From Rhizobium sp. Leaf453 (GTDB lineage: Bacteria > Pseudomonadota > Alphaproteobacteria > Rhizobiales > Rhizobiaceae): a stretch of DNA of 64,000 nt. How positions within the stretch are numbered: the stretch's first letter is position 1; every line of letters starts with the position of its first letter. The position numbers and the translations under genes were made by a program. The stretch covers positions 186,889 to 250,888 of the forward strand of contig NZ_LMRG01000012.1 in the NCBI RefSeq assembly GCF_001425605.1, given 5' to 3'. This document shows positions 27,962-36,389 of this stretch, piece by piece. Under the pieces are notes generated by a model that was not told the DNA's origin, searched no databases, and saw only the letters and a program-made list of their open reading frames with translations.

Positions 27962-29398
27962 TTATTTCTTGGCAACTTCGACGACCGGCTGAGTGTCGCC
28001 AATGCTTGAGCCGCCGCCGATGGCGACGTTCAGAGCCACGTAGTTGTTGGAGAGGTTGCGGATGCTGGCTGCCAGCGCGATGCGCGAGTTGGCCAGGTTG
28101 CGTTCCGCATCCAGTACATCGAGCAGCGAAGTGGCGCCGCCCTTGTAGCTTTCACGCGAAAGGCCGAGGGCCTGTTCGTAGGACGTGACAACTTTGCGCA
28201 GGGCGGCGACCGTCTGGTAGTTGTTGCGGAGGGCGACGAGTGCGTTCTCGACTTCCTCGACCGCATTCAGCACGGTCTGCTTCCAGGCGAGGTACTGCTG
28301 CTGCGCGCCGGACTTGGCGACGTCGACATTGGCCTTCAGGCGGCCGCCGTTGAAGATCGGCAGGTTCAGGCTCGGGCCGAACGACCAGCTGCCGAGACCA
28401 CCGGTGGCCGCAGAGGCGATGATCCGCGAACCGTCGATCGTGCCGGAGAGGCTGAGGCTCGGATAGAGTTGCGCCTCGGCCACGCCGATTGCCGCCGTTG
28501 CAGCAGCCAGCTGGCGTTCAGCACGGCGGATGTCGGGGCGGAACCGGATGAGATCGGCAGGTACGCCGATCTTGGTGTTGTAGCGCGGTGTCGGCTGCGC
28601 GCCGCCGCGGCCAAGGCCCGCGGTGACTGTCGTTGCCGGCAGGCCGAGCAGGGTGGCGATATGGTTGGCCGCCTGGTTGAAGCCGGTCTGGTAGCCGGGC
28701 AGTTCGGCGAGGGTCGTGTTGACCAGACCTTCGGCCTGCACGACGTCGAGGCTGGAGGCTGCACCGGCCGCCTTGATGTCGTTGGTCAGCTTCAGGGTCT
28801 CGCGCCGCGATGCCAGGCTCTGCAGTTGCAGCGCATAGGCTTCCTGATTGTATCGTGCCTCGATGTAAGACGTCGTCAGATCCGACAGATAGGCCAGACG
28901 GGCGACATTGACGTCGGCATAGGCTGCATCGAGCGAGGCGGTGGCCGATTCCTTGGCGCGACGATACTGACCGAACAGGTCGATCAGCCAGGATGCATCG
29001 CCGCCGGCGGCGAGCGTCTTGGTTTCGGTATGGTCTCGCCCGGTATTGTTGCGAAGGTACGAGCCGTCCTGACCCTGTGCAGTTGCTGAACCGCCGGCAT
29101 TGATCTCCGGCAAGCCACCAGCTGCGGCGGTGATCACGTTGGCGCGAGCCTCCATGATGCGCTCAATCGACTGCTGGACATCAAGGTTTTCATCCATGCC
29201 CTGGGCGACGAGGCCGTTCAGCTTCTTGTCGCGGAAGGCTTCCCACCAGGGGTTCAGCGTCACATCGTTGGATGCTGCCTTGTCGCCCGCCGAAAATTTG
29301 GCCGGCAGTGCTGCGTCCGGCGACTGATAATCGGGGCCGACAACACAGCCGGAAAGAAGAAGCAGGCTCAAGGGAAGGAGCGCTTTAACAATTTTCAT
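27962..29398 (-). CDS. Outer-membrane efflux lipoprotein (NodT/OprM-like, TolC superfamily)
   Basis: This 478-residue outer-membrane channel begins MKIVKALLPLSLLLLSGCVVGPDY, a lipoprotein signal with the lipidated Cys at residue 18, followed by two OEP repeats with long helices. VGPDYQSP and the PxxLRFRPDIRRAERQLAAA-like motif (here DLIRFRPDIRRAERQLAAATAAIGVAEAQLYPSLSLSG) mark the NodT/OprM family. I start at the ATG at 29398, six bases after GGGGA; the ATG at 29410 would add four residues. No RND pump or adaptor is adjacent, so its inner-membrane partner is encoded elsewhere. Confidence 0.93.
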   Translation of the reverse strand: MKIVKALLPLSLLLLSGCVVGPDYQSPDAALPAKFSAGDKAASNDVTLNPWWEAFRDKKLNGLVAQGMDENLDVQQSIERIMEARANVITAAAGGLPEINAGGSATAQGQDGSYLRNNTGRDHTETKTLAAGGDASWLIDLFGQYRRAKESATASLDAAYADVNVARLAYLSDLTTSYIEARYNQEAYALQLQSLASRRETLKLTNDIKAAGAASSLDVVQAEGLVNTTLAELPGYQTGFNQAANHIATLLGLPATTVTAGLGRGGAQPTPRYNTKIGVPADLIRFRPDIRRAERQLAAATAAIGVAEAQLYPSLSLSGTIDGSRIIASAATGGLGSWSFGPSLNLPIFNGGRLKANVDVAKSGAQQQYLAWKQTVLNAVEEVENALVALRNNYQTVAALRKVVTSYEQALGLSRESYKGGATSLLDVLDAERNLANSRIALAASIRNLSNNYVALNVAIGGGSSIGDTQPVVEVAKK

Positions 29399-29836
29399 CT
29401 GGGTCCCCATCCGGCACCGTCACGCGCCGGTAACAAACGATTCACTTTTTTCGTCTTTAACACTTTATGCGCCGCATGCGAGGGGACAATGCAAAGATGG
29501 GGGTTCAAAACGAACATCCCCAGGATTGGTGTTTCCCAAGTGCCACGGCTTGGATGTCACATCCGGAATTTCAAGGGTGGAGACGAAAATTTCCCGATAC
29601 TTCATTTAGGTTTGCCGGCCGGTCATCCGTCATTCGCGGAATGACGGCCGATCAGACCATCTACAGCCGCCACATGTCTGGCGTTTGTCGGGTGCGTGTC
29701 GATTTGTTTCTGAGGGCCCTCAATGTTGGGGCGGTACGAGCGATGCCGGGCTCCGGCAATCATTGCCAGAGGTGGCCGGATCGCTCACTGATATGCGGTC
29801 GAGCTTGTCATCTGCCCTTATAGAACTATGCGACGC
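29399..29836. other. Intergenic region between the FlxA-like and NodT-like genes
   Basis: About 440 bp that contains the NodT-like gene's leader and the FlxA-like gene's downstream region, both transcribed leftward. The only structure I see is a perfect hairpin at 29627-29647 (CCGTCATTC-GCG-GAATGACGG), whose ends match the outer arms of the mosaic repeat at 27566. A possible frame at 29467-29823 has no recognisable features and is not called. Confidence 0.4.
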
Positions 29837-30181
29837 TCAGACCCAGATTTCGCGGTTCCCGAACTCTTCACCATCCTCGAAATTGCGGGTGCCAACCAGC
29901 GAAGCCGGTTCCTGCTGGCCGCTCTGGCCGTTTGCTGCAGCCTGCTGCTGTGCTTGCGCCTTGCGGGCTTCGCTGGCCTCCAGCGCGTTCAGCTTGGCCT
30001 GCAACTGGGCGATTTCCTCGTTGATCTCCGCCTTGTCCTCGTCGGTCTTGGCGTCCTCCAGTTCGGTCTGCTTCGCCTGAAGCTGAGATTCCAGCGACGC
30101 GATCTGCGCCGCGCTGCTGCCGGTGCCTGTTGTCGTGGTCAATGTCGAGAGAGCCGAGCTGCCTGAAACTGCTCCAACCAT
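29837..30181 (-). CDS. Small coiled-coil protein, FlxA-like
   Basis: This 114-residue protein has a Ser/Thr/Gly-rich N-terminus, a strongly predicted coiled coil (about 25-80, with SLESQLQAKQTELEDAKTDEDKAEINEEIAQLQAKL heptads) and a Gln/Ala/Gly-rich tail. This matches the general look of FlxA-like family proteins; function is unknown. There is no signal peptide or membrane helix. Stand-alone gene; 476 bp separate it from the next gene upstream. It could be cytoplasmic or a non-classically exported structural protein. Confidence 0.7.
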   Translation of the reverse strand: MVGAVSGSSALSTLTTTTGTGSSAAQIASLESQLQAKQTELEDAKTDEDKAEINEEIAQLQAKLNALEASEARKAQAQQQAAANGQSGQQEPASLVGTRNFEDGEEFGNREIWV

Positions 30182-30657
30182 TTTGAATCCTTTGCGTTTT
30201 CGTTTCGGAACGATGAGAAACGCATCAATCTCCTAACGAAAACCGACCGCAATCTTCGAGAATTCATCACTCGTTTCCTGCAGTCAGCGCGAGCGGAAAC
30301 ATTCTGGAAATACGGAAACGACAGTGGCAATAGCGCAATCCGCGCAAAATTTTTCTTTGAAACGGCCGGGAACGTGCCGGAAGCGTACGCTCTGTTTCCT
30401 TTCCGGGACGCGGGAGGCGACAATCTTCCATTTGGCCAAAGACGGTATCTCTCGTTCTGTCCCGGACGCATCGATCATCCGGAAACATCCGCCAGAAATA
30501 CTGAAATGAAGAGGAAATGCGGCAATACAAAAACCATGTATCGAGAAACAATTCGATACATGGTTTTTGGCCGATCCACGCAGCCAGCGCCCGCAATCCG
30601 GTCGGCCCAAAGCCGGACCAGCGCCCGTTCGCGCGAATCAGCAGAAGATGGATAGGA
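30182..30657. other. Long intergenic region with an imperfect direct repeat
   Basis: About 475 bp with a terminator (separate entry) and an imperfect direct repeat: GGAAACAT...GAAATAC.GAAA at 30295-30319 and again at 30481-30507. Overlapping open frames on both strands lack family resemblance. It carries the promoter of the FlxA-like gene and may encode a small RNA; I cannot support one. Confidence 0.4.
30529..30568 (-). terminator. Strong bidirectional terminator after the GGDEF-EAL gene
   Basis: A perfect 16-bp stem (AAAAACCATGTATCGA and TCGATACATGGTTTTT) surrounds an 8-base loop, giving T-runs on both strands. It lies 90 bp beyond the stop codon of the reverse-strand c-di-GMP gene. Confidence 0.9.
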
Positions 30658-33396
30658 TCAGGCGGCCAGCCAGCGGCGTTCGCGCGCGAAATTGGCGAGA
30701 TCATTGGCGCTCATCGGCCGCGCGAACGCGTAGCCCTGCAGCCCGTAACAGCCGAGTTCCTGCAGGATCCGCGCGTGCTCCATGGTTTCGACGCCCTCGG
30801 CGATCACCTCAATGCCCAGCGACGTGCCGATATCGATGATGGACGCGACCAGTTGGCGCTGCTTCGTCGAGGTCAGGATCGGAAGCACCAGTTGTCGGTC
30901 GATCTTCAGGCGGCGCGGTGTCAGCTTCAGGAGGCTGACGATCGAGGCATAACCGGTACCGAAGTCGTCGATTTCGATGTCGATGCCGAGGTTCTTGATC
31001 TGCTCGATATTCGACAGGACCGTCATGTCGCTTTCGTCGAAGGAAATCGATTCCAGCAGTTCGAACGATACCTTGCCCTTCGGAATGTTCATCTGCTTCA
31101 GCCGGTCGATCAGCTTTTCATCGTGTAGACGGTGATACGATAGATTGACCGAAATCTTCGGGATCTTGATGCCGCTCGCTTCCCAGCGGCAGGACTGGAA
31201 CAGAGCCTGTTCGAGGATACGCTGGTCGATTTCGGCGAGCGCGTTGATGTCCTCGGCCGTTTTCAGGAAGGCGTAGGGTGCCAGCAGGCCCTTGGTCGGG
31301 TGATCCCAGCGTGCCAGTGCCTCGACACCGATGATGTCGAGCGTGACGGGACAGAACTGCGGTTGGAAATGGGCGATGAATTCGTTCTGCTCGAGACCGC
31401 GCAGTATCTCGTCGGCAGTCTGCTTGGTCTGAATGACAGCCGTCTTCAGAGAATGCGTGAAGACTTCATGCCGGTTGCGGCCGCGGCGCTTGGCTTCGTA
31501 AAGCGCGATGTCGGCATTGACGAGAACATGGGTCAGTTCCTCTTCCGGGTGGCTTTGGTGGGCGATGCCGATGCTGACGCCGACCCGGCATTCCTTCTCT
31601 TTGTAAAGAACCGGCGTGCTCATCGCGTCGATGATACGCTCGGCAAGATCGGTGTCATGGCCCTCGATGCCGCCGTTATGGGAAATGATGACAAACTCGT
31701 CACCGCCGATACGTCCGACGAAATCGCCCTCTGCGGTGTTGGCGCGAAGGATGTGCGCGGCATGGCGCAGGATTTCGTCGCCGGCCGCGTGGCCGAGCGT
31801 ATCGTTGATTTCCTTAAAGCGATCGAGATCGATGTGGAACATGCTCGCGAGACCATGGGTCGCGGCCCGCGGTTGCTTATCCGCCAGGATCTGATCGAGG
31901 TATCGCCGGTTCGGCAGAGCCGTCAGCGGATCGTGAAGGGCGTTGAACTCCATGCGATGGCGTGCCGCTTCCAGCTCAGCGCTGTGTGCCTCCGCCTGGC
32001 CTCTGGCCGTTTCAAGCCGTTCGTTCTTTTCGACGTCGGCGGTGACGTCCCAGTTGACGCCAACGATCTTCTCCCGGCCGCCGGCGCCGATATATTTCGA
32101 GCCGACCGCGCGGACGTGGCGAGTGCGGTTTCCGCTCAGACGGATGCGGAATTGCGAAACATAGCTGTCGCCGTGCAGAAGCGCGCCGCGAAACTCTTCC
32201 TCAGCCCGCTTCAGATCGTCGGGATGCAGGGCGTCGCGCCAGTCCTCATAGACTTCGCGGGCGCCGGTCTGGAGCCCGTACATCTCCTTCATCCGATCAT
32301 CCCAGAGCAGCTTTCCGGAGTTGATGTCCAGCTCCCAGATACCGATTTCAGAGGTATCGAGTGCCATCTTGAGGCGGTGCGACAGTTCCTGCAATTGGTC
32401 CTTGTTGTGCTCAAGCACCCGGATATTGCGCTGCCGTTCCTCCGTCAGGCGACCGGTGATGAACATCGGGACGAGAATGAAAAGCGCACCCAGAGCAATC
32501 AGCGCCCGAACGGTCCAGGAATTTTCAGGCGTATCGACCCAGCCGCCCTTCGGGATCGCGCTGATCACCCAGGAACCACCCGGGAGCAGGACATTGACTT
32601 CGACCGGATCGGCGCCCTTGACCTTGCTGTCCCCGAAGAACAGTGCACCTTCCTCGCCAAGTCCGTCGCGACCGGAAATGGCGATATCGAGGTCGAGCCC
32701 TTCGGACAACAGTCCGCTGTCGCGATAGAGGCGCTGGACGTCGATGACGGCCGAGACCATGCCCCAGAAGCGGTTCGACTGGCCGCCAACCGGTGCTTCG
32801 ACAGGAAAACGGCCGATCAGGCCCTGACCACCCTGGACGAGATTCAACGGACCGGCCAGCACCATCTTGCCGGTGTCGCGCACGCGCATGGCAGCGGCGC
32901 GCTGATTTTCGTTCGTGCGATAATTCAGTCCCAGCGCCTTCTCGTTACCCTTCATCGGATAGACCATGGAAACGATCAGATTGGGCGCGGCGGCAATGCT
33001 GCGCAGGCGCGTACGTTCGTTGAAAAGGTTCTGGGCGAGATCGGAAAACCGCTTCTGGTCCATGCCGGGCTCTGTCGAGATCGTGGCGATCAGTCCACGG
33101 ACCAGCTGGACGTCGCCGTTGATATTGGCTTCGAGCCGGGAGCGGATGGGGCTGATTTCGGCCGCAACGGCTTCGCGCATCTTGCCGGCATGAAGTGCAC
33201 GGTTCTGCTGCTCGGCTAAAATGCCGGCAACGACAACCACGATCAGCGCGACATAGGTCGGCAGATAGCTTGGTTTCAGCAGGCGAACGATTGTTGATTT
33301 TCTGAGCACGCGCGACAGTCCCGAAACACGAAATCCCCAATGCTGTTCTAAGGCTGACAGCAATTGGCGTGCATTGTCGCAAAGTCGTCTTAACAA
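30658..33396 (-). CDS. CHASE-PAS-GGDEF-EAL cyclic di-GMP enzyme
   Basis: This 912-residue inner-membrane protein may make and degrade c-di-GMP. Order: membrane helix (46-63), periplasmic CHASE-like sensor (about 75-290), second helix (296-315), PAS domain (345-455), GGDEF domain with an intact GGDEF motif (564-568) and EAL domain (about 650-905). The EAL domain has EALARW, NLSYHRLHD, DDFGTGYAS, LKIDRQLV, EGVET and QGYAFARP, all key catalytic positions. The inhibitory I-site (RxxD, five residues before GGDEF) reads AEGD, so product inhibition at that site is unlikely. An internal start (for example GTG near residue 30) is possible. Confidence 0.92.
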   Translation of the reverse strand: MLRRLCDNARQLLSALEQHWGFRVSGLSRVLRKSTIVRLLKPSYLPTYVALIVVVVAGILAEQQNRALHAGKMREAVAAEISPIRSRLEANINGDVQLVRGLIATISTEPGMDQKRFSDLAQNLFNERTRLRSIAAAPNLIVSMVYPMKGNEKALGLNYRTNENQRAAAMRVRDTGKMVLAGPLNLVQGGQGLIGRFPVEAPVGGQSNRFWGMVSAVIDVQRLYRDSGLLSEGLDLDIAISGRDGLGEEGALFFGDSKVKGADPVEVNVLLPGGSWVISAIPKGGWVDTPENSWTVRALIALGALFILVPMFITGRLTEERQRNIRVLEHNKDQLQELSHRLKMALDTSEIGIWELDINSGKLLWDDRMKEMYGLQTGAREVYEDWRDALHPDDLKRAEEEFRGALLHGDSYVSQFRIRLSGNRTRHVRAVGSKYIGAGGREKIVGVNWDVTADVEKNERLETARGQAEAHSAELEAARHRMEFNALHDPLTALPNRRYLDQILADKQPRAATHGLASMFHIDLDRFKEINDTLGHAAGDEILRHAAHILRANTAEGDFVGRIGGDEFVIISHNGGIEGHDTDLAERIIDAMSTPVLYKEKECRVGVSIGIAHQSHPEEELTHVLVNADIALYEAKRRGRNRHEVFTHSLKTAVIQTKQTADEILRGLEQNEFIAHFQPQFCPVTLDIIGVEALARWDHPTKGLLAPYAFLKTAEDINALAEIDQRILEQALFQSCRWEASGIKIPKISVNLSYHRLHDEKLIDRLKQMNIPKGKVSFELLESISFDESDMTVLSNIEQIKNLGIDIEIDDFGTGYASIVSLLKLTPRRLKIDRQLVLPILTSTKQRQLVASIIDIGTSLGIEVIAEGVETMEHARILQELGCYGLQGYAFARPMSANDLANFARERRWLAA

Positions 33397-33429
33397 TATG
33401 TGCGCGTCGCAACCCCGGGATGCGGGTAT

Positions 33430-33618
33430 TTACTTGGAAGTCTTTTTCTTCGGAAGGCTTTTACGGTCCGTTTCGGCCAAGTCCTTTAACTCCTTCTCGG
33501 TCATGGATTTTTCCATGCTTTTGGAGGCACCCTTCAAATCGGATTTCTTCGTTTCTCCGCGCTTGGCGGACAGGGCTGCGCCGGCGGCTTTCTGCTGGGC
33601 TTGGGATTTCGCAGGCAT
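33430..33618 (-). CDS. DUF3008 family small basic protein
   Basis: This 62-residue protein, MPAKSQAQQKAAGAALSAKRGE at its start, is Lys/Ala/Ser-rich and ends in KKKTSK. The N-terminal MPAKS-AQQ-AAGAALSAKRG pattern and following KKSDLKGASKSM are what I recognise as the DUF3008 family of alphaproteobacteria. Function unknown; the composition suggests nucleic-acid association, as an inference. The second Met (33618) matches the family start better than 33621; a GGATCACGATG context precedes it. Confidence 0.8.
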   Translation of the reverse strand: MPAKSQAQQKAAGAALSAKRGETKKSDLKGASKSMEKSMTEKELKDLAETDRKSLPKKKTSK

Positions 33619-33691
33619 CATCGTGATCCTTTTGCTTGATGATGCCGTCTAACCATCTGTCGCTGGAATGGTTCCGCCAATCCGGCGCTAC

Positions 33692-35317
33692 CTATGGCGT
33701 TTCTGCTGTTCCAATCATCGCCAGCAACGTTTCCAACCGGTCGGCGTCGCGTGGCAGCTTGTCGGTGCGCAGGCGGGAAATACGTGGGAATCGCATGGCG
33801 ACGCCGGATTTGTGCCGGCTGGAGAAATTGATGCCCTCGAAGGCCACTTCGACGACGAAGCCGTGGTCCGGTTCTGCGCGAATGGAGCGTACCGGGCCGA
33901 AGCGCTCGATCGTGTTGTTGCGGACATAGCGGTCCAGAACCTCCAGTTCCGCATCCGTGAAGCCGAAATAGGCCTTGCCGACGGGCACGAGCACATCTTT
34001 TCCTTCAACTTCTGTCCAGACGCCGAAGGTGAAGTCGGAATAATAGCTGGAGCGCTTGCCATGGCCGCGTTGCGCATACATCAGCACGGCATCGACATTG
34101 TAAGGCTCGCGCTTCCACTTGAACCAAGGGCCTTTCGAGCGTCCGGATGTGTAGGGCGAATCCAGCCGCTTCAGCATGATGCCCTCGATGACCGGATCGG
34201 GCGGATCGGCGCGCAGCCGGTCCAGTTCCTCCCAGCTGGAAAACGGCACCAGCGGCGACAGGTCGAAATGCGATAGCGCCGCTTTCTCGATCAGTTCGGA
34301 TAGGGCCGCACGGCGGGTGACGAAGGTTTCCGGTCGAATATCCCGCCGGCCGGAGAACAGGAGGTCGTAACCGCGAATGAAGGCCGGGTAATCCTCCAGC
34401 ATCTTGCGCGTCACGGTCTTGCGGTTGAGGCGCTGTTGCAGGTCGGAAAAGGTGCGGGTCGCGCTGTTGGAACGCAGGGTGCCGCCGACCAGCAGTTCGC
34501 CATCGATAATCCCCTCGAAATCGGCGGCTTCCAGGATATCGGGAAAGGCGCCGGAAATGTCGTCACCACTGCGCGAATAGAGCCTGCGCGTGCCACCGAC
34601 ATTGGCGAGCTGTACCCGGATACCGTCCCATTTCCATTCCGCGGCAAAATCCGCCGGATCGAGCGCGGCAAGGTCGTTGTCGCCAACCGGTGTGGCGAGC
34701 ATGACAGCGTGGAAGACGGCCGGCATATCCAGTTCCGGCTTCTCGCCGCTGCCGTCGAGCCAGCGGAAAAGAGACGTATAGGGCGGTGAAAGACCGTGCC
34801 ACAGGGTTTCGATTTCCGTGACATCGACATTGCCGATATCGGCCAGCGCCTGCTTCACCAGCCTGGCCGAAACACCGATCCGCAAGCCGCCGGTGATCAG
34901 CTTCAAAAAGGCGAAGCGGCTCGATCCCTCCAACTGGTCCAGCATGTTGCGGACCAGTCCGTGGACATTGGCCCGCCCCACCGTTTCCAGCTGGTGGACG
35001 ACGGCGCCGAGCGACAGGTCGAGCGGCGGGATGTCCTCGCCCTTCGGCTTCTCCCAGACCAGCGAAATCGTCTCGGCGAGGTCGCCGACATAATCATAGG
35101 AATAGCGGAACAGAACCTCGTCCATCCGCTCGAGCACCAGCTGCCGCAGGATGTTCGGCTTCACGGTCTTCAAGGTCAGCGTGCCGGCGATCGCCGCAAG
35201 CGCATAGCCCCGGTCCGGATCGGGCGCCTTGCGGAAATAGTCCGCCATCAGCGTGATTTTGGCATTGCGCTGCGGGGTGAGGACGAGGCGATCGAGAAGT
35301 TCGGCGAAGGCGCGCAT
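33692..35317 (-). CDS. ATP-dependent DNA ligase (damage-response type)
   Basis: This 541-residue ligase seals nicks with ATP. It has an N-terminal DNA-binding domain (1-200), the adenylation domain with the nucleotidyl-accepting Lys229 in AAEWKWDGIRVQL, the motif GIIDGELLVGG, IEGIMLKRLDSPYTSGRSKGPWFKWKR (motifs IV-V), and a C-terminal OB domain ending ISRLRTDKLPRDADRLETL. It lies 2 bp after a metallo-beta-lactamase exonuclease gene, the pairing known for bacterial 'ligase-associated' repair clusters linked to cisplatin resistance. The helicase and phosphoesterase sometimes found with them are absent here. Confidence 0.93.
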   Translation of the reverse strand: MRAFAELLDRLVLTPQRNAKITLMADYFRKAPDPDRGYALAAIAGTLTLKTVKPNILRQLVLERMDEVLFRYSYDYVGDLAETISLVWEKPKGEDIPPLDLSLGAVVHQLETVGRANVHGLVRNMLDQLEGSSRFAFLKLITGGLRIGVSARLVKQALADIGNVDVTEIETLWHGLSPPYTSLFRWLDGSGEKPELDMPAVFHAVMLATPVGDNDLAALDPADFAAEWKWDGIRVQLANVGGTRRLYSRSGDDISGAFPDILEAADFEGIIDGELLVGGTLRSNSATRTFSDLQQRLNRKTVTRKMLEDYPAFIRGYDLLFSGRRDIRPETFVTRRAALSELIEKAALSHFDLSPLVPFSSWEELDRLRADPPDPVIEGIMLKRLDSPYTSGRSKGPWFKWKREPYNVDAVLMYAQRGHGKRSSYYSDFTFGVWTEVEGKDVLVPVGKAYFGFTDAELEVLDRYVRNNTIERFGPVRSIRAEPDHGFVVEVAFEGINFSSRHKSGVAMRFPRISRLRTDKLPRDADRLETLLAMIGTAETP

Positions 35318-35319
35318 GG

Positions 35320-36330
35320 CTATTCCCCCTCGTCGTCATAACCGACAAGGTGCAAGGGCCGGGCGGCGATCCTCTGCAACTCGCACCAGCGCACCAGCGC
35401 TTCCTCGCGCCCGTGCGTGACCCAGACTTGGCCGGGTTTGATCTCGGTGATCGTGTCGAGCAGTTCCGGCCAGTCGCAGTGATCGGAGATGATCATCGGC
35501 AATTCGACGCCGCGCTGTTTTGCCCGCTGGCGTACCAGCATCCAGCCGGATGCGAAGATCGAGACGGGATCGGGAAAGCGCCGCGCCCATTTGTCGGCAA
35601 AGGCCGATGGCGGGCCGATGACGACGGAGCCGGCGAAGGATTGTTTTTCCTTCGGCGCCAATGTCGCAGGACGGATGTCGCCAAGCGCAATGCCTTCGCT
35701 TTCATAGTAGTCGCAGAGCTTCGTCAGGGCACCGTGGATGAAGATCGGCTCGTCATAGCCCGCCTCCCGCATCAGGGCGATGACCCGCTGAGCCTTGCCG
35801 AGCGCATAGGCCCCGACCAGATGCGCCCGCTCGGGGAATTGCCGAAGCGAGGTAAGGAGTTTCGCAACCTCGCCCTTGTCGTCGGGATGATGAAAGACCG
35901 GCAGACCGAAGGTCGCTTCGGTGATGAAGACATCGCAGGGGACGGGCTCAAATCCCCGGCAGGTCGGATCGCGTCGTCTTTTATAATCGCCTGAGACGAC
36001 GATGCGGGTGCCGTTGGCCTCAACGGCGATCTGTGCGGAACCCAATACGTGGCCGGCCGGGTGGAAACTGACGGTTACATCGCCGATGGTGGTGCGTGCG
36101 CCAAGTACGGCTTCCTGGGTGTCGACGCAGAACGCCTCGCCATAGCGGATGCGCATGATATCGAGTGTTTCGCGCGTCGCCATCACATGGGTATGGCCGG
36201 AGCGTGCGTGGTCGGCATGGCCATGGGTGATGAGAGCCCGTTCGACGGGCTGGACGGGATCTATATAGAAGCCGCCCTTCTCGCAATAGAGACCCTTGGG
36301 CGTGGGGTAGAGCAGCGTTTCCGGTTTCAT
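35320..36330 (-). CDS. Ligase-associated DNA exonuclease (metallo-beta-lactamase fold)
   Basis: This 336-residue protein has the MBL/beta-CASP plan of CPSF73- and SNM1-like nucleases. The metal motif THGHADHA is near residue 41, further ligands are in FHPAGHVLGSAQI and VVSGDYKRRRDPTC, and the C-terminal HCDWPELL and VTHGREEALV motifs are present. It probably trims DNA ends for the adjacent ligase, with which it forms a two-gene operon. The ATG at 36330 (MKPETLLYPTPKGLYC) is preferred over 36351. Confidence 0.92.
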   Translation of the reverse strand: MKPETLLYPTPKGLYCEKGGFYIDPVQPVERALITHGHADHARSGHTHVMATRETLDIMRIRYGEAFCVDTQEAVLGARTTIGDVTVSFHPAGHVLGSAQIAVEANGTRIVVSGDYKRRRDPTCRGFEPVPCDVFITEATFGLPVFHHPDDKGEVAKLLTSLRQFPERAHLVGAYALGKAQRVIALMREAGYDEPIFIHGALTKLCDYYESEGIALGDIRPATLAPKEKQSFAGSVVIGPPSAFADKWARRFPDPVSIFASGWMLVRQRAKQRGVELPMIISDHCDWPELLDTITEIKPGQVWVTHGREEALVRWCELQRIAARPLHLVGYDDEGE

Positions 36331-36389
36331 GAAAACGAAGATAGCTGGCAATCGACAGGCTGCCAGCTATCACGGCAGAATTTTTATGC

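Noticed and set aside
29467..29823. Forward open frame of 118 codons between the NodT-like and FlxA-like genes
   Set aside because: It covers a palindrome, has no ribosome site and an unusual amino-acid composition without any recognisable motif.
30241..30657. Overlapping short frames on both strands between the FlxA-like and GGDEF-EAL genes
   Set aside because: None has a convincing start site or family resemblance, and several cross the strong terminator.
31300..33219. Long forward open frame opposite the GGDEF-EAL gene
   Set aside because: Antisense shadow of a clearly real gene in GC-rich DNA; no recognisable domain.
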